A program made the position numbers and the translations under genes. The notes under the pieces are model-generated. The model was given only the letters and a program-made list of their open reading frames with translations, was not told the origin of the DNA and searched no databases. Below, piece by piece: positions 12,554 to 23,311 of a stretch of 64,000 bases of DNA (its first letter is position 1; the number at the start of each line of letters is the position of its first letter). The DNA is from Mactra quadrangularis. Lineage: Eukaryota > Mollusca > Bivalvia > Venerida > Mactridae. The stretch is from the NCBI GenBank assembly GCA_025267735.1, contig CM046294.1, forward strand, positions 42,407,570 to 42,471,569. Reading direction: 5' to 3'.

Positions 12554-15500
12554 TATTAGCATGAGTCTAGAAATGTAATAACTATTGACAAAACATATGT
12601 TATTGTTGTAAAACTTAAACAATTCTCTATGATTTCATCGTCCAGACGACATTTAGAGACCTGGCACCATTGAAAGATTATAGTGAATCCAGAAATATGT
12701 ATTTACCTGTTTGAAACATATGTTCAGACTGTTCCATAGGAAAGGATGGTAATTAAATACTCAAAGAAGAAGACAAATTACCGGATAGACTTGGCATTAA
12801 CTTGAAAAAAAAGTTCCATTCATTCCTTGCAATATTATATTTCGTCTGCACTTGCTTCCAAATTATCTGTCAAGAACAATACGTGGCACAACATAAATAC
12901 CAAAGCTTATTGCAAAGTCAATGTAACTTTTGATTATGCAATTTGATAGACAGTTTGAATAGTTTGGTGAAACAAGATCATAACCGTCTAATAACTTCTT
13001 TTAAGCATTTTACATGTTCGTGTGTTTGATAAAGCAAATCCAGTTATCATTCCATATGGTGTTTAAGTATGTGTTAACGCATGATAAATGTTCAATAACT
13101 AATTCTAATCATAACAGTCATACACGCAATATAGGCACTCCGAGATTAACTAAGCCGAATGTACGTCTGACAATTCAGCAGTCGAAGGTACGACTCATAT
13201 GCCGGGACTAACATGGAGTTTGGTAAAAACATTTTAGGGCTTCCGCTTTAACCACTGTGAAGTTGTTTGCCACTATAGAAAAAAGTTAAATATATAGGGG
13301 TTGTTAAACTTCAGGCCACGCAATGTAAGTCTCCTAAGAAACAGTGAGTTGGACGAATAATTTTTGTCAATGACCTCCTCTTGGCCTTTTACTAGTATGT
13401 ATAGTCCAACAATATTAACCTGAGCCTGACCTCTATGCTAGAATATATTAAACTCTATATTGACTGTCTATTTTTGTCTTCGTTTGTAAATCGCACTTTA
13501 TCGGAGGCTTTTGGCAAAATACATGTACTTAACATCTAATTGTGTTATCATAAGAATAAATACTTTGAAACAGTGCCATAACATTGCGGACCTTCATTTT
13601 TCCCTATAAACGAATGCTTTCAAAATTAAACGAACAATAGCATGTCGTGTTTACAAAATAGATTTACAGTTAAATAGATTGTTATAAACACGTGTATAAT
13701 AGTATACACGCAAACAGAGACTCACGATTTATTGTAAGTGACGCGTGTAATTATTATAATTAAGTAGTTCAAGCTCAGGTTAATATTGTCGCACTATATA
13801 AATTACCATGGTAATAAATCATGAATATACGTACTATAACATATGGTTCGTCTGCGTCTGCTTTGACGTCCTTGTCTGATGCTTATTTAACATAATGTTT
13901 TCTTTTTATTGACTTTAAGTCTCAAATAATCTGTTTTTACTATATTTTACTGCGACATTTATATATATTTATGAATGTAAAACGATATAAATCACATCAA
14001 TAAAAAGTCATTATATTGCCATAACAAAGGACAAAATACAAATATCGGTCATAAAATTTGAACTGAACACATTCCATAAATATATAAGTACTTAGTTTAG
14101 ATATCCAGTAAATTATGCACAGGATAGGCAGCAGGGCAGCATATAATCAAACATTTTACGATAATTTATAAAAAAAATATAGAAGGATTTACGACTAAAA
14201 TTGGTCGTAAGACGCTTGATAATACGGGCCCCAGTTGTACAATTTACAAAAACTTACAAACGGTTTTGAAAAACGTCATTAATTCCAATTTTAATAAACA
14301 ACATACACAACATTCTAGACTTTATGTAAGTTCATATGCGAATTAAGCAAACAAAGACATATCTCGAGACATGAAACACCGCAGTTGCTTGTCTGAACAT
14401 TAGATTTTGTCAACTCCGCTTATTTGTCTCACTTTTTTGTACTTAAAGATGTAAATGCCTTGTTCAAGAAACAGTGAGTTTAGTCTTTATGTGAATAAAC
14501 CAATGCTTTGACTACTTGGTACGCCCGCTCCTATAGAACATTCAAGATAAGTGTATAAGCACATAAACTTGTTTAAAATATAAACATTGTTATGATGAAC
14601 TGTTATATCCTCGTCCTATGTTTTAATTAGAAGATTAAAGTGACATCAGATAGAGTTGGGTGAATATGCTCAAAGTATTTTCCAATAATTATTAACTTGT
14701 CTAATACCTTTGTTGAATGGCATTCCAATTATAGTCACTAGACGTATTTGTTCATTACAAGTACCATCTATATGCCACAGGTAGTATTCAAGTGTTTGTA
14801 CCATCCTATGCAAAAGTGATTAATTATTTCAAGACTATCGTTGTAACAATTCAAAAGGTTACGCAGATGTTCAGGATGTGTTTGCATCGGGAGAAGATTA
14901 TTTGTTTGGCAACAGGTTTTATCGCTTTGGGCAGAGACAAAAACTTAATCAACTTTCAGAATTTCCTCTCAACATCCCAGACATATGTTTTTTGATAGTG
15001 TTTGTCTCCTCGTATATCTACACTACTTTTGTATTTACACATTTATATAATTTAAGCTAATTGGTCACCTAATCAGATATCAGAGGAATCAAAAGTGTTT
15101 AGAACATTTGTCATTACATTTTTATGATAAAAATGAGCTTAAAATGTCTTGGTGCCATTGTAAGGTCAGACGGTATCAAGGTTGGTCGTATGGTAACTAG
15201 TAGTTCCGACAACTTCGGAAAGCTGTCCTAAACACCGCATTTTATTGGTTACTTTATGTAACGTAGTCTACAAACCAGACTTTTGCAGCATTCCTATTTA
15301 TGGAAATGATAAGTGAGTGCAAGAGGTTAGTCTGCTATTCTGAACAGGTCAAGATTAGAGTCATACCAATTTCACACTCTATTAGTATATTATGTTTGTA
15401 TAAAGAAAATTCAATGGCAAGTGAAATAGATTCACAAGAAGTTAATAATGCAGCCACCTTCATTTATAGTCGTTTGATTACCACCGTGACCGAAATATTT

Positions 15501-16137
15501 AGGCTTCATTAGACAATGTTTTGAAATGCCATTTGAATCAATATATGCAAATAGCGGAATGCATTTTATATTTAATTCATTTAGTTACCTTTTCATTAAA
15601 GAATATGTACACTGTGTTAAGTATTCTGTCATTTTGATAGAACTTCCATTAGCCGAAATCGGCAAACAAAATTAAGCACATCCCTGAACAAGTTATATAA
15701 GTCAGTATATTTATCTGTTTCCAATACTGTGCTGTTAAAGCAGTTTTATGAACAGTTCTGCGATGTCCCATAATCATACATTCTAATTCAGTAATTGCTC
15801 AACTATATTTAAGCGTGACGATAATCAAATTAAACGTTGCTCCATATTTATCATTCTCCAATAGTTTATGGTTGAAACAATGTTTTGCTATTGAAACTGT
15901 TTGTAATTACTTCGAGTTGTTTGATGTCTGTATGTTTACGCTTCTTGATAACACCTTATCTTACAGTAGGCACTTTTACGATGTTTTAATTGTGATATGT
16001 CGTAGATGATTCTCTATGATACCAATATTGCTTCAATTGGAACTGAATCAATGAATGAGATTGAAATAAGCATGTCAGAATGTATAAAGTGTGTTTTATG
16101 TGTTAAGCAATTGCAAAAATGTTCACAGAAACATAAG
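12554..16137. other. Unit 1 non-coding tract
   Basis: This is collinear with about 39005-42839 in unit 2. Unit 2 has ~250 extra bp (about 40180-40432) where unit 1 has a direct join near 13730. Frames at 14792-15060 have partly conserved reading in unit 2, but unit 1 carries a stop just upstream and no start or splice context stands out. No RNA gene is seen. Confidence 0.65.
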
Positions 16138-16330
16138 TCTAGTGGTGTGACGCGCGCTTAGGGATTGATAGGTCCTTGGTTGGAATCCCACTAGGAGCAC
16201 TGCTAATTTTCTTGAGCAAAAAAACTACTAGCGATTGCTGCACTCTACCCAGGTGCAAATGGGTACCTGTTAGGGTCATGCACTGTATGCTCTGGCTGCA
16301 ATCTGCGACGTATATTAACAGTTGGTTGGT
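16138..16330 (+). mobile_element. tRNA-derived SINE with a conserved central domain
   Basis: The 5' part has a Pol III B-box-like ggttggaatcc just before cactaggagcactg; the unit 2 copy reads gggtcgaatcc. It is followed by a central domain containing cttgagcaaa and the palindromic ccaggtgcaaatgggtacctg. A central block of this kind is shared by many marine-invertebrate SINEs; I believe it is the MetaSINE type, but this is from memory. The copy predates the array duplication because unit 2 has it at 42840-43012, where ~19 bp including the A-box region are deleted. No clean target duplication was identified. Confidence 0.7.
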
Positions 16331-19280
16331 GACAAGATGATCGGGGAAGTTAATGTCAAGAGTCGACTGAATAGTGATATTTATAGTTGACTTCAAAAAC
16401 TTTGATTTAACTTTAACAAACAAAACTGATAAAAACAGAATAGTATCTATTCAAAGTGGACATTGATGAATTAGTTCCTAAATACATAAAGGATTTTTCG
16501 ATATAAATGAAAATAAACAACACATATAGAAAATGGAATTTTAAGACTTGTCAAGATTAGAGGCAGACTATTCACAGAGCCAACAAACAAAGAGAGGCAT
16601 TAAAGATGTTTAAACTTGAAATGAAAAAAGACTACTATTGAAATACATAACCATTTTGTTAACAACATTTTGACAGATTTTGTACTAGGGATCATTGACA
16701 GAGGATTCATATACGTATTTATCATATAAAATACATTTCCATGTTGAAATAACTTCCATGCGTCAATGACAAATGATCTAACTTACACTATTCAAATTGA
16801 TGCGTTTACTGAATCCATAATTCTTCCTGAAGATATCAATGAAGAAGGATCATTTCAAATAAAACCTTAACTTAACAAACTAGAATGTAAAGTTGTCTGT
16901 GAAAAAACGGATTTGTTAGAACATTGACGTATACATGCTTATGATATACTTGTTTACTGGAATGGGTACAAAATATGCAATAATGTATCTCACTTAAGCA
17001 AATTGAAACTATCCTATGTACTGATCGTGATACAAATATATGTAAGCCATTAAATGCATTATTATTATTGTCTATTGGTTTAGAAACTCTATCAAATCGG
17101 TAAATGTTCTTCTTGACTCATTAAAACGAATTCCATTACAAAAGTTTCAACATTTATGTAGAAGCAAACTATATAAAATTGTATTAATTTTGTTTCAAAC
17201 AGAAAAATAGGCTTACACATGATAAATGTATTCCTATCTAAATGGTAGAATGTTTCCGTATCGCGGAAATAAATTCTTTATCAGCTCATCCGATTTGTGT
17301 TATCTATCAATTTGGTTGACTTATAAGAAATAGAACATGTCATATACTGAAAACATAGAAAGACGAATAACTGCCGGTTTGAAACCTTATACTTCAGTTA
17401 TTCACATTGCCTAAACCAAGTTATTCTACCGTTGATAAAGCAAACTCGTGTACACGCTTAATGAATATGTATTTCGTAGACGACATGGTTGTTCTAAATG
17501 GGGTACTTACAAACACATACATTCATGCATTTTGTACAGTTTTGTTGACAATAATATGTTAATCGGAATTTAAAACAAATGCTTTCGATACAAATACGAG
17601 CAGACGTCATTGATTCATGTGACGGTATATATACTTCCTCTTACGGTAAATATAAATAAAGTCAGTCATTTTCTCCAGAGAAATCAATGCTAAGCATTTT
17701 TATTATTTTCTTTATCCGAGGTCAGTTATAGCATTGTATTGTACGAAACCACATACATGATTTCCTAGAAATATATTCTAGTCACAAATCTGTGTATGCA
17801 CCTTGGGACCAGGTAATTTATTACAAAATTCAAATGTTACTGAAACCGTTGCCAGCAATAATTTGTATGATAAATTATTGAATTTGAAAATAATCTTTAG
17901 TCATTACAGGTTTAAGTCACGGCTAAGATAATTTACAAAATTATTTGTACATTTGCCAAAACAACTAAAGCAAAAAAATGATTGAAGTTAAATGATACGA
18001 TAAAAATGATTTACTTATTTTACCAAGAATTATGTTTTCTTTGTGCTTTACGGTTAACGTGGTATCATAGACAAATTTCACCACGAATGTATCCAAACGC
18101 ATCAGGTAACAGTTATATGATTGCTGTGATTAAATGTTTGAATATGTGTTCCAATATATCTTTTTGCTTGAGAATATAGATGAAATAGATTCGACAAAGA
18201 CATTTCCTTGTGTAGATGATTATACCACAGTTATTCTGATGATGTCCGCTTCTTTTGTGTTTGCACATGTCCTCGGTACACGTGCAATTATTTGCTTAAA
18301 TAAAGAAAATATATCTGCCCTGATTTTTTCATATATGCCACAACATTGCTAAATGCTCTTTACAACAAAGCATTTAAGTGCATAATTTTCTCTACACTCT
18401 GCATGCATTCCAAACAAACTATTGTTTATGTAAAAAGTATGTTTGAAAATATTATAAAGTAGTACTTCACTATTGAACATTAGAATTGAATAATTTTATT
18501 GAAGCGTACAATTATCCATGAAAAATAGGCATTGTCCTATATGACAATGGGACTATAGTAATTAGCAATATCACGCAATGTTATATACAAAATGTTAATG
18601 TTTTCATAAAACGCAATAAAGCTATCAGTGCTGAAGATGAAAGCTTCTAGTACAGGCTCAATAAAATATTAACTACCATTTTGTCATAAATTAATGAAAA
18701 TTAGTCGATTATAAAATGATTTATCATGACGGATAAGAGAAAGTATGTTTGTATAATGTTTTGGGTAGACATTATGGTGCACATTTACGCGAGCTGAACT
18801 TTGTTTGTTCGTTTTATGTCCCAACAGAACTGTCATTTTCTACTTTTAAACTGCATAGCTAAATCATATAATATAACAATTTGTCAAGAGATTGATATTG
18901 ATTGTTCTTCTTTGATTGGTTTAACTTCAAAATGTTTAGTAAATGAATGTATTATTTAGTTCAATAGAACATTGGAATCTGTAATTAAAACATGTACGTA
19001 GGGAATATTACAGTTTTATTTCCAACACTTAAATTCTATCTAAACATTCTTACAAATATGACCGAGGATAAATATTGTATAAGAGCGCTTATTCTAGTAA
19101 TGTATCTAATTCTTGCTCACAATTGCAGTAATACAGACAATGTGAGTATAAGTTAAGACTACGATATAGACGCAGGTCTAATAAGTTGCTTCAAAAAGTA
19201 GATTTAAAATAAAGGAAGATTTATATAGCTTTGGACATTTTCCAATTCGTGCTGCTTGTAACATCGTGTTTTCCAATATT
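16331..19280. other. Unit 1 non-coding tract left of the LINE
   Basis: This is collinear with about 43013-47228 of unit 2. Unit 2 holds three extra blocks relative to this tract: ~130 bp near 43905-44060, the inverted dispersed element with its duplicated target, and ~690 bp at 46062-46750. The 72-codon frame at 18134-18352 is broken by a TAG in the unit 2 copy. No gene is seen. Confidence 0.65.
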
Positions 19281-19321
19281 GAAGTTCGTCCATCGGTTTC
19301 GATGAGGACCACTGTAGCACA

Positions 19322-19787
19322 TCAGTTTCTTGCTGTCGGTTGATTCTTGTGTGTCCGGAGGTGGCTCGTGAGACCTATACGGGCACGGAAGTAGCGACCA
19401 CCGACGTGACATCTGAAGTCTGTTGTTGTTAAAGTTGAGGAGTTGGTGGCGGCTCGAGCCTTACGCTGTAGGCGCTTCTCTTTCTGGACTTCCGTACGCA
19501 CACGTTCAGCTTTCTTGGCACCAGATGTTATCGTGCTGCGCCATTCTGTTCTATTTGCTGCTAGTATTTCCCAGCTATCAATGTCAATGTTCATTTGTTT
19601 AAAGGACTGCTTCAGACTGTCTTTGTATCTCTTCCTCTGACCCCCAACTGAGCGTTTGCCTGTAGTTAGCTCACCGTAGAGAAGCTGCTTTGGTATGCGC
19701 TCATCTGACATGCGACAGACGTGACCAGCCCACCGTGCCTGGTATCTCTGTAGAGTAGAATGGATGGACGGGATGTTTGCTCTGTAT
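19322..19787 (-). pseudogene. LINE polyprotein, part 3: C-terminal tail with damaged C2H2 finger
   Basis: This continues part 2 in another frame after a small deletion near 19775-19790. It starts with NIPSIHSTLQRYQARWAGHV, a block that usually follows the thumb in these LINEs. A basic, probably helical stretch follows (KAERVRTEVQKEKRLQRKA). The end, FRCHVGGRYFRARIGLTSH then LRTH, has exact C2H2 spacing (C-x2-C-x12-H-x3-H), but the second cysteine is glycine (GGT in place of an expected TGT/TGC). A terminal finger of this type is common in related elements and probably binds nucleic acid. The stop is followed by only about 40 bp of element. Confidence 0.9.
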
Positions 19788-20576
19788 CCGGTATCTTGTC
19801 TTGCCATTTGATGCCAAGGATGTTACGGAGCCGTGTAGTGTGGAAGTGGTTCAGCTTGCGTGCATGTCTACTGTACACTGTCCACGTTTCACAAGCATAG
19901 AGAAGGGTCGTCAGGACAACAGCCCGGTACACTTTCAGCTTGGTTTCTGTTGAGATGCCTCTTCGATCCCATACCGATGACCTCAGCCTGCCAAATGCAA
20001 CACTGGCCTTGGCTATACGACAGTTCACTTCGTCGTCAATGTGGACACATCTGGACAGCGTGCTGCCTAGATAGGTGAACTTTTCTACTGTCTGAAGAGT
20101 GATGCCTTTCACCTTGATGTTGGGCTCAGTGTATGGTTTTCCTGGGGCAGGTTGGTGCATGACTTCAGTTTTCTTTGTACTGATGGTAAGCCCGAAGTTG
20201 TCACATGATGTTGCAAACTTGTCCATGGTCTGTTGCATACGCTCTTCTGTATGGGCGTTGAGCGCACAGTCATCAGCAAACAGGAGGTATTTTATTTTCT
20301 TAACTTGAACTTTGGTGGTGGCATTTAGGCGCCGGGGGTTAAACAGTTTGCCGTCGGTTCTGTAGCGGATTTCTATGCCTTCATCTTCTTGAGAGAATGC
20401 ATCCGTGAGCATTGCAGAAAACATCAAGGAGAACAGGGTTGGGGCAAGAACACATCCTTGTTTAACACCATTGTTGACTGGGAAGTCTCTGGATGTTTCA
20501 CCATTGTCATTTACGTGTGCTGTCATACCCTCATGGAACTGTCGAATCATAGTGATGAAGGTAGATGGACATCTAT
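19780..20576 (-). pseudogene. LINE polyprotein, part 2: RT palm motifs B and C, thumb
   Basis: This continues part 1 after the A8 slip. The listed open frame begins at 20598, but its first ~9 residues lie upstream of the slip and are not part of the protein. Visible motifs: CPSTFITMIRQFHEGM, then GVKQGCVLAPTLFSLMFS (motif B), YLLFADDCAL with the catalytic FADD box (20268-20279 region), GLTISTKKTEVM, FTYLGSTLS and LLYACETWT, a C-terminal block common in invertebrate LINE polymerases. It ends near RLRNILGIKWQDKIPDTE, where a few bases are missing and reading moves into the next frame. All RT catalytic residues remain; only the frame is broken. Confidence 0.93.
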
Positions 20577-22646
20577 TTTTTTTGCCATGATCTTCCATAG
20601 GCCATCACGACTGACAGTGTCGAAGGCTTTTGTTAGATCAACAAAGGTGGTGAAGAGATCTTGATGTTGCTCCTGACATTTTCCTTGAAGTTGGCGGGCA
20701 GCAAATATCATGTCCACAGTGCCTCTGCCTGCACGGAAACCACACTGACTTTCTGGAAGGTGACCCTGCTCTAGATGTTTGATAAGTCTGTTGAGAAGGA
20801 CTCTGGCTAGGATCTTGCCGGCAATGGAAAGTAGCGAGATTCCTCTGTGGTTGTCACATGATTGTCTATTTCCTTTCCTTTTGTATAGATGGATGATGGA
20901 AGCATCTTTGAAATCTTGGGGTAGGGTGCCTTTATCCCAACATGACTGGAATAGTTCTGCTAGTTTCTGTATTAGTGTATCACCTCCTTCTTTGTATATC
21001 TCTGCTGGTATAGCGTCGGAGCCTGGTGACTTGCCCTTCGACAGTTGGTTGATGGCCTTCTTCACCTCAATGATGGAGGGTGAGTGGTCTAGGTCTTCAT
21101 TTATTTCAATTTGAGGCAGACGGTCAATGGCAGCTTGATTGATGGAGGATGGACAGTTCAGTACCGATTCAAAGTGTTCTGCCCAGCGGTTGAGGATGGA
21201 CTCCCTCTCTGTGAGAAGAGTGGACCCATCAGACGCCAGCAGTGGTGCTGTGCCTGAGGGTTGAGGACCGTATAAGGCTTTGAGGGCATCATAGAACTTC
21301 TTAGAGTCTTTCACATCAGCGAAGTGCTGGATTTCGTCAGCTCTAGTACTAAGCCATTGATTCTGCATAGCTCTGAGACGGTCTTGGATTTCCCTGCGGA
21401 TGTTGTTGAATAAAGACTTCTTTGATGTGGATGTTGGGTCGAGCTGATAGGCCAGGAAGAGTTGTTTTTTGCGTTCCAGGAGGGCTGTGATTTCACTGTT
21501 GTTGTCATCGAACCAATCCTGGTGTTTACGAGAAGCTGGACCTAGCTGTCTGTGTGATGCAGCATATATTTTGTCTCTAAGTATAGCCCATTCTTCCTCA
21601 ACAGATGCTTCACCAAACTTGAGGTCACTGATTTCACTGTTAAGGTCTTCGATCAGATTCTCAGTAACCACTTTGTCATTTAGCTTGGATGTGTTTAGAC
21701 GTTTGGGTGTTTGTTTCCCCTGGGGTCGGCGTTTCGGTTTGATCTGAAGTTTCACTTTGGAGATGACTAGGCGGTGGTCTGTCCAGCATTCAGCCCCACA
21801 CATAGCTTTGGTGACACAGATGTCCTGACGGTCAGCTCTGCGTGTGATGACATAGTCTAGCATGTGCCAATGCTTAGATCTGGGGTGCATCCAAGTTGTT
21901 TTCTGGCGGTTTGCAAGGCGAAACATGGAATTAGTGATAGTCAGATCGTGAGTACTGCAGGTTTGAAGCAAGAGTAATCCATTGCTGTTACATTTACCGA
22001 TGCTGTGTTTACCGATGATTCCCTCCCATGTGTGATGGTCAACACCAACTCTTGCATTAAAGTCGCCGAGGATTAGTAGTTTGTCATCTTTTGGTGTGCT
22101 GGTAATAATAGTGTTCAGCTCTTCATAAAACTTGTCCTTAATGTCATCAGGATTTGTCATAGTAGGTGCATAGGCACTGATAAGGGTAGCCTGTTTTCCG
22201 CCAGTTAGAGGTAGTTTCATAACCATGAGTCTGTCGTTGATTCCTTTTGGTAAGCAAGTAAGCTTTTTCACAAGGTCTGACTTGATGGCAAAGCAGACCC
22301 CAGCTTCACGACGTTCATCTTGACTTCTTCCACTCCAAAAGAATGTGTATCCAGGACCTTTTTCTGTAATGCTACCTTCTTCCGCAAACCTGGTCTCACA
22401 TAAGGCAGCCACATCAACGTTGTATCTGGCAAGCTCGGTGGCAACTAGAGCAGTCCGTCTGTCTGGCCGGTCAGCAGTTGGGTTGTCTAACAGCGTGCGT
22501 ACGTTCCACGTTCCAATGGTGAGCTCAGTCACCTTCGATTTCTTTGTTCTATTGTTTCGACCGCTAGAAGGGATCCCTGCCAGCCGCGGTAAGCTAGCCC
22601 GGGTATGATGAAGCAGGCAATGTTTAGGGCACCTTTTCTAGCCCCT
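20577..22646 (-). pseudogene. LINE polyprotein, part 1: APE endonuclease and N-terminal RT
   Basis: Residues are numbered from the GTG at 22530-22532; the frame is open upstream to a TAG near 22648 with no ATG, so the true start is unclear. Endonuclease motifs: TWNVRTL (N10), CETRF (E46), SAYAPT (Y121), LGDFNARV (D157, N159), LDYVITR (D226) and WTDHRLV (D252, H253). All expected catalytic positions are present. After a linker (about 265-490) the RT begins: KSPGSDAIPAEIY (501-513), RGISLLSIAGKILARVLLNRL region (563-583), QCGFRAGRGTVD (596-607) and motif A FVDLTKAFD (D632). The frame breaks at an A8 run (T8 on the plus strand, 20576-20583), after which residues are out of frame to a stop at 20547. 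Function in the element: target nicking and reverse transcription of its own RNA. Confidence 0.95.
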
Positions 22647-22649
22647 TCC

Positions 22650-23311
22650 CCAGACTACGGAGGTAAGCAGTGCATTCCTGAAGAGGGCTGCTTAGTCGTT
22701 CAGGGTGCTGCCGGGTTCCACTGCTGCTTCGGTCAGTGAAAGACGACCAATATCCTGAACCGCCTGCGTGTAGGTTTGCAGCTGCAGCTTCCAGTGTATC
22801 CACACCTGCTACGTCGTCGCTCCCCCATCGCCACAGGACTTTCCAAGTTGAACTTCAACAGCAATGATGTCTACGTGACTTGCGCGTGAGTTGATTTAAA
22901 GTGTAGGAGACTTGCGCAGCATCTACCACACTCTCTCGGCCAGAATCACTGAACCTGGTGGCAAGACAGCGTCAAGACGGCCAGGGATGATGCCAGATGC
23001 AGGAGTTGCCAGAAACTTGCCAGAGTTTGACACGAGACTGCCTCACGGGGCTCCACTCCGAATTTTCTGTAGGGGTTATTTCCCCAGGCCTTCGCTGATC
23101 CAACAGCACCACAAGGCAATGGTTGCACCCTCACATGGGTTTAGCTTGCCTGCTGAAGCAAGGTACCGGGGTATGGCGCGAGGAGCCACCATGTGAGAGT
23201 TAGGAGATGGCTCGAGAACCAATTGCAGTCGTCCACCCCGCAGCGGCAGGGTGCAGCAGACGAACTGACAAAAGGTGCTATCTCTTCCAGCGCCCCCTAT
23301 ACCCTATATAT
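22650..23311 (-). other. LINE 5' leader, G+C-rich, no convincing ORF1
   Basis: About 660 bp between the element's 5' end and the upstream limit of the EN-RT frame. A 62-codon frame (22946-23134, minus strand) starts with GTG and resembles no gag or RNA-binding protein. By function this should hold the internal promoter, but no motif can be pinned from sequence alone. The end adjoining the target duplication reads tatatagggtataggggg in element orientation. Confidence 0.7.

Larger units (their letters stand above)
19281..23311 (-). mobile_element. Full-length APE-type non-LTR retrotransposon (LINE), unit 1 only
   Basis: The element is 4,031 bp and transcribed right to left. It is flanked by tccaatatt (19272-19280) and tctaatatt (23312-23320), a 9-bp target duplication with one mismatch. 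The empty site survives in unit 2 near 47220 (ttccaatatcacag). Order in the element: a G+C-rich 5' leader (23311 to ~22650), one long coding region (endonuclease, reverse transcriptase, C2H2-like tail), then a 3' UTR of only ~40 bp with no poly(A). Short 3' UTR, a single EN-RT frame and no visible gag-like ORF1 suit RTE-like clades; the clade is inference. Base composition is clearly richer in G+C than the surroundings. Insertion postdates unit duplication or was lost cleanly elsewhere; the first is far likelier. Confidence 0.95.

Noticed and set aside
14792..15060. Two overlapping frames, partly kept in unit 2 (41392-41700), one reading ASGEDYLFGNRFYRFG
   Set aside because: There is a stop just upstream in unit 1, no start or clear splice sites, and several non-conservative changes between units. 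It weakly recalls a hemopexin-like repeat but not enough to call.
16139..16423. Minus-strand 94-codon frame
   Set aside because: It lies over the tRNA-derived SINE and its flank in antisense; not a gene.
19443..22608. Several plus-strand frames of 60-111 codons across the LINE
   Set aside because: They are antisense shadows of the LINE coding region and its leader.
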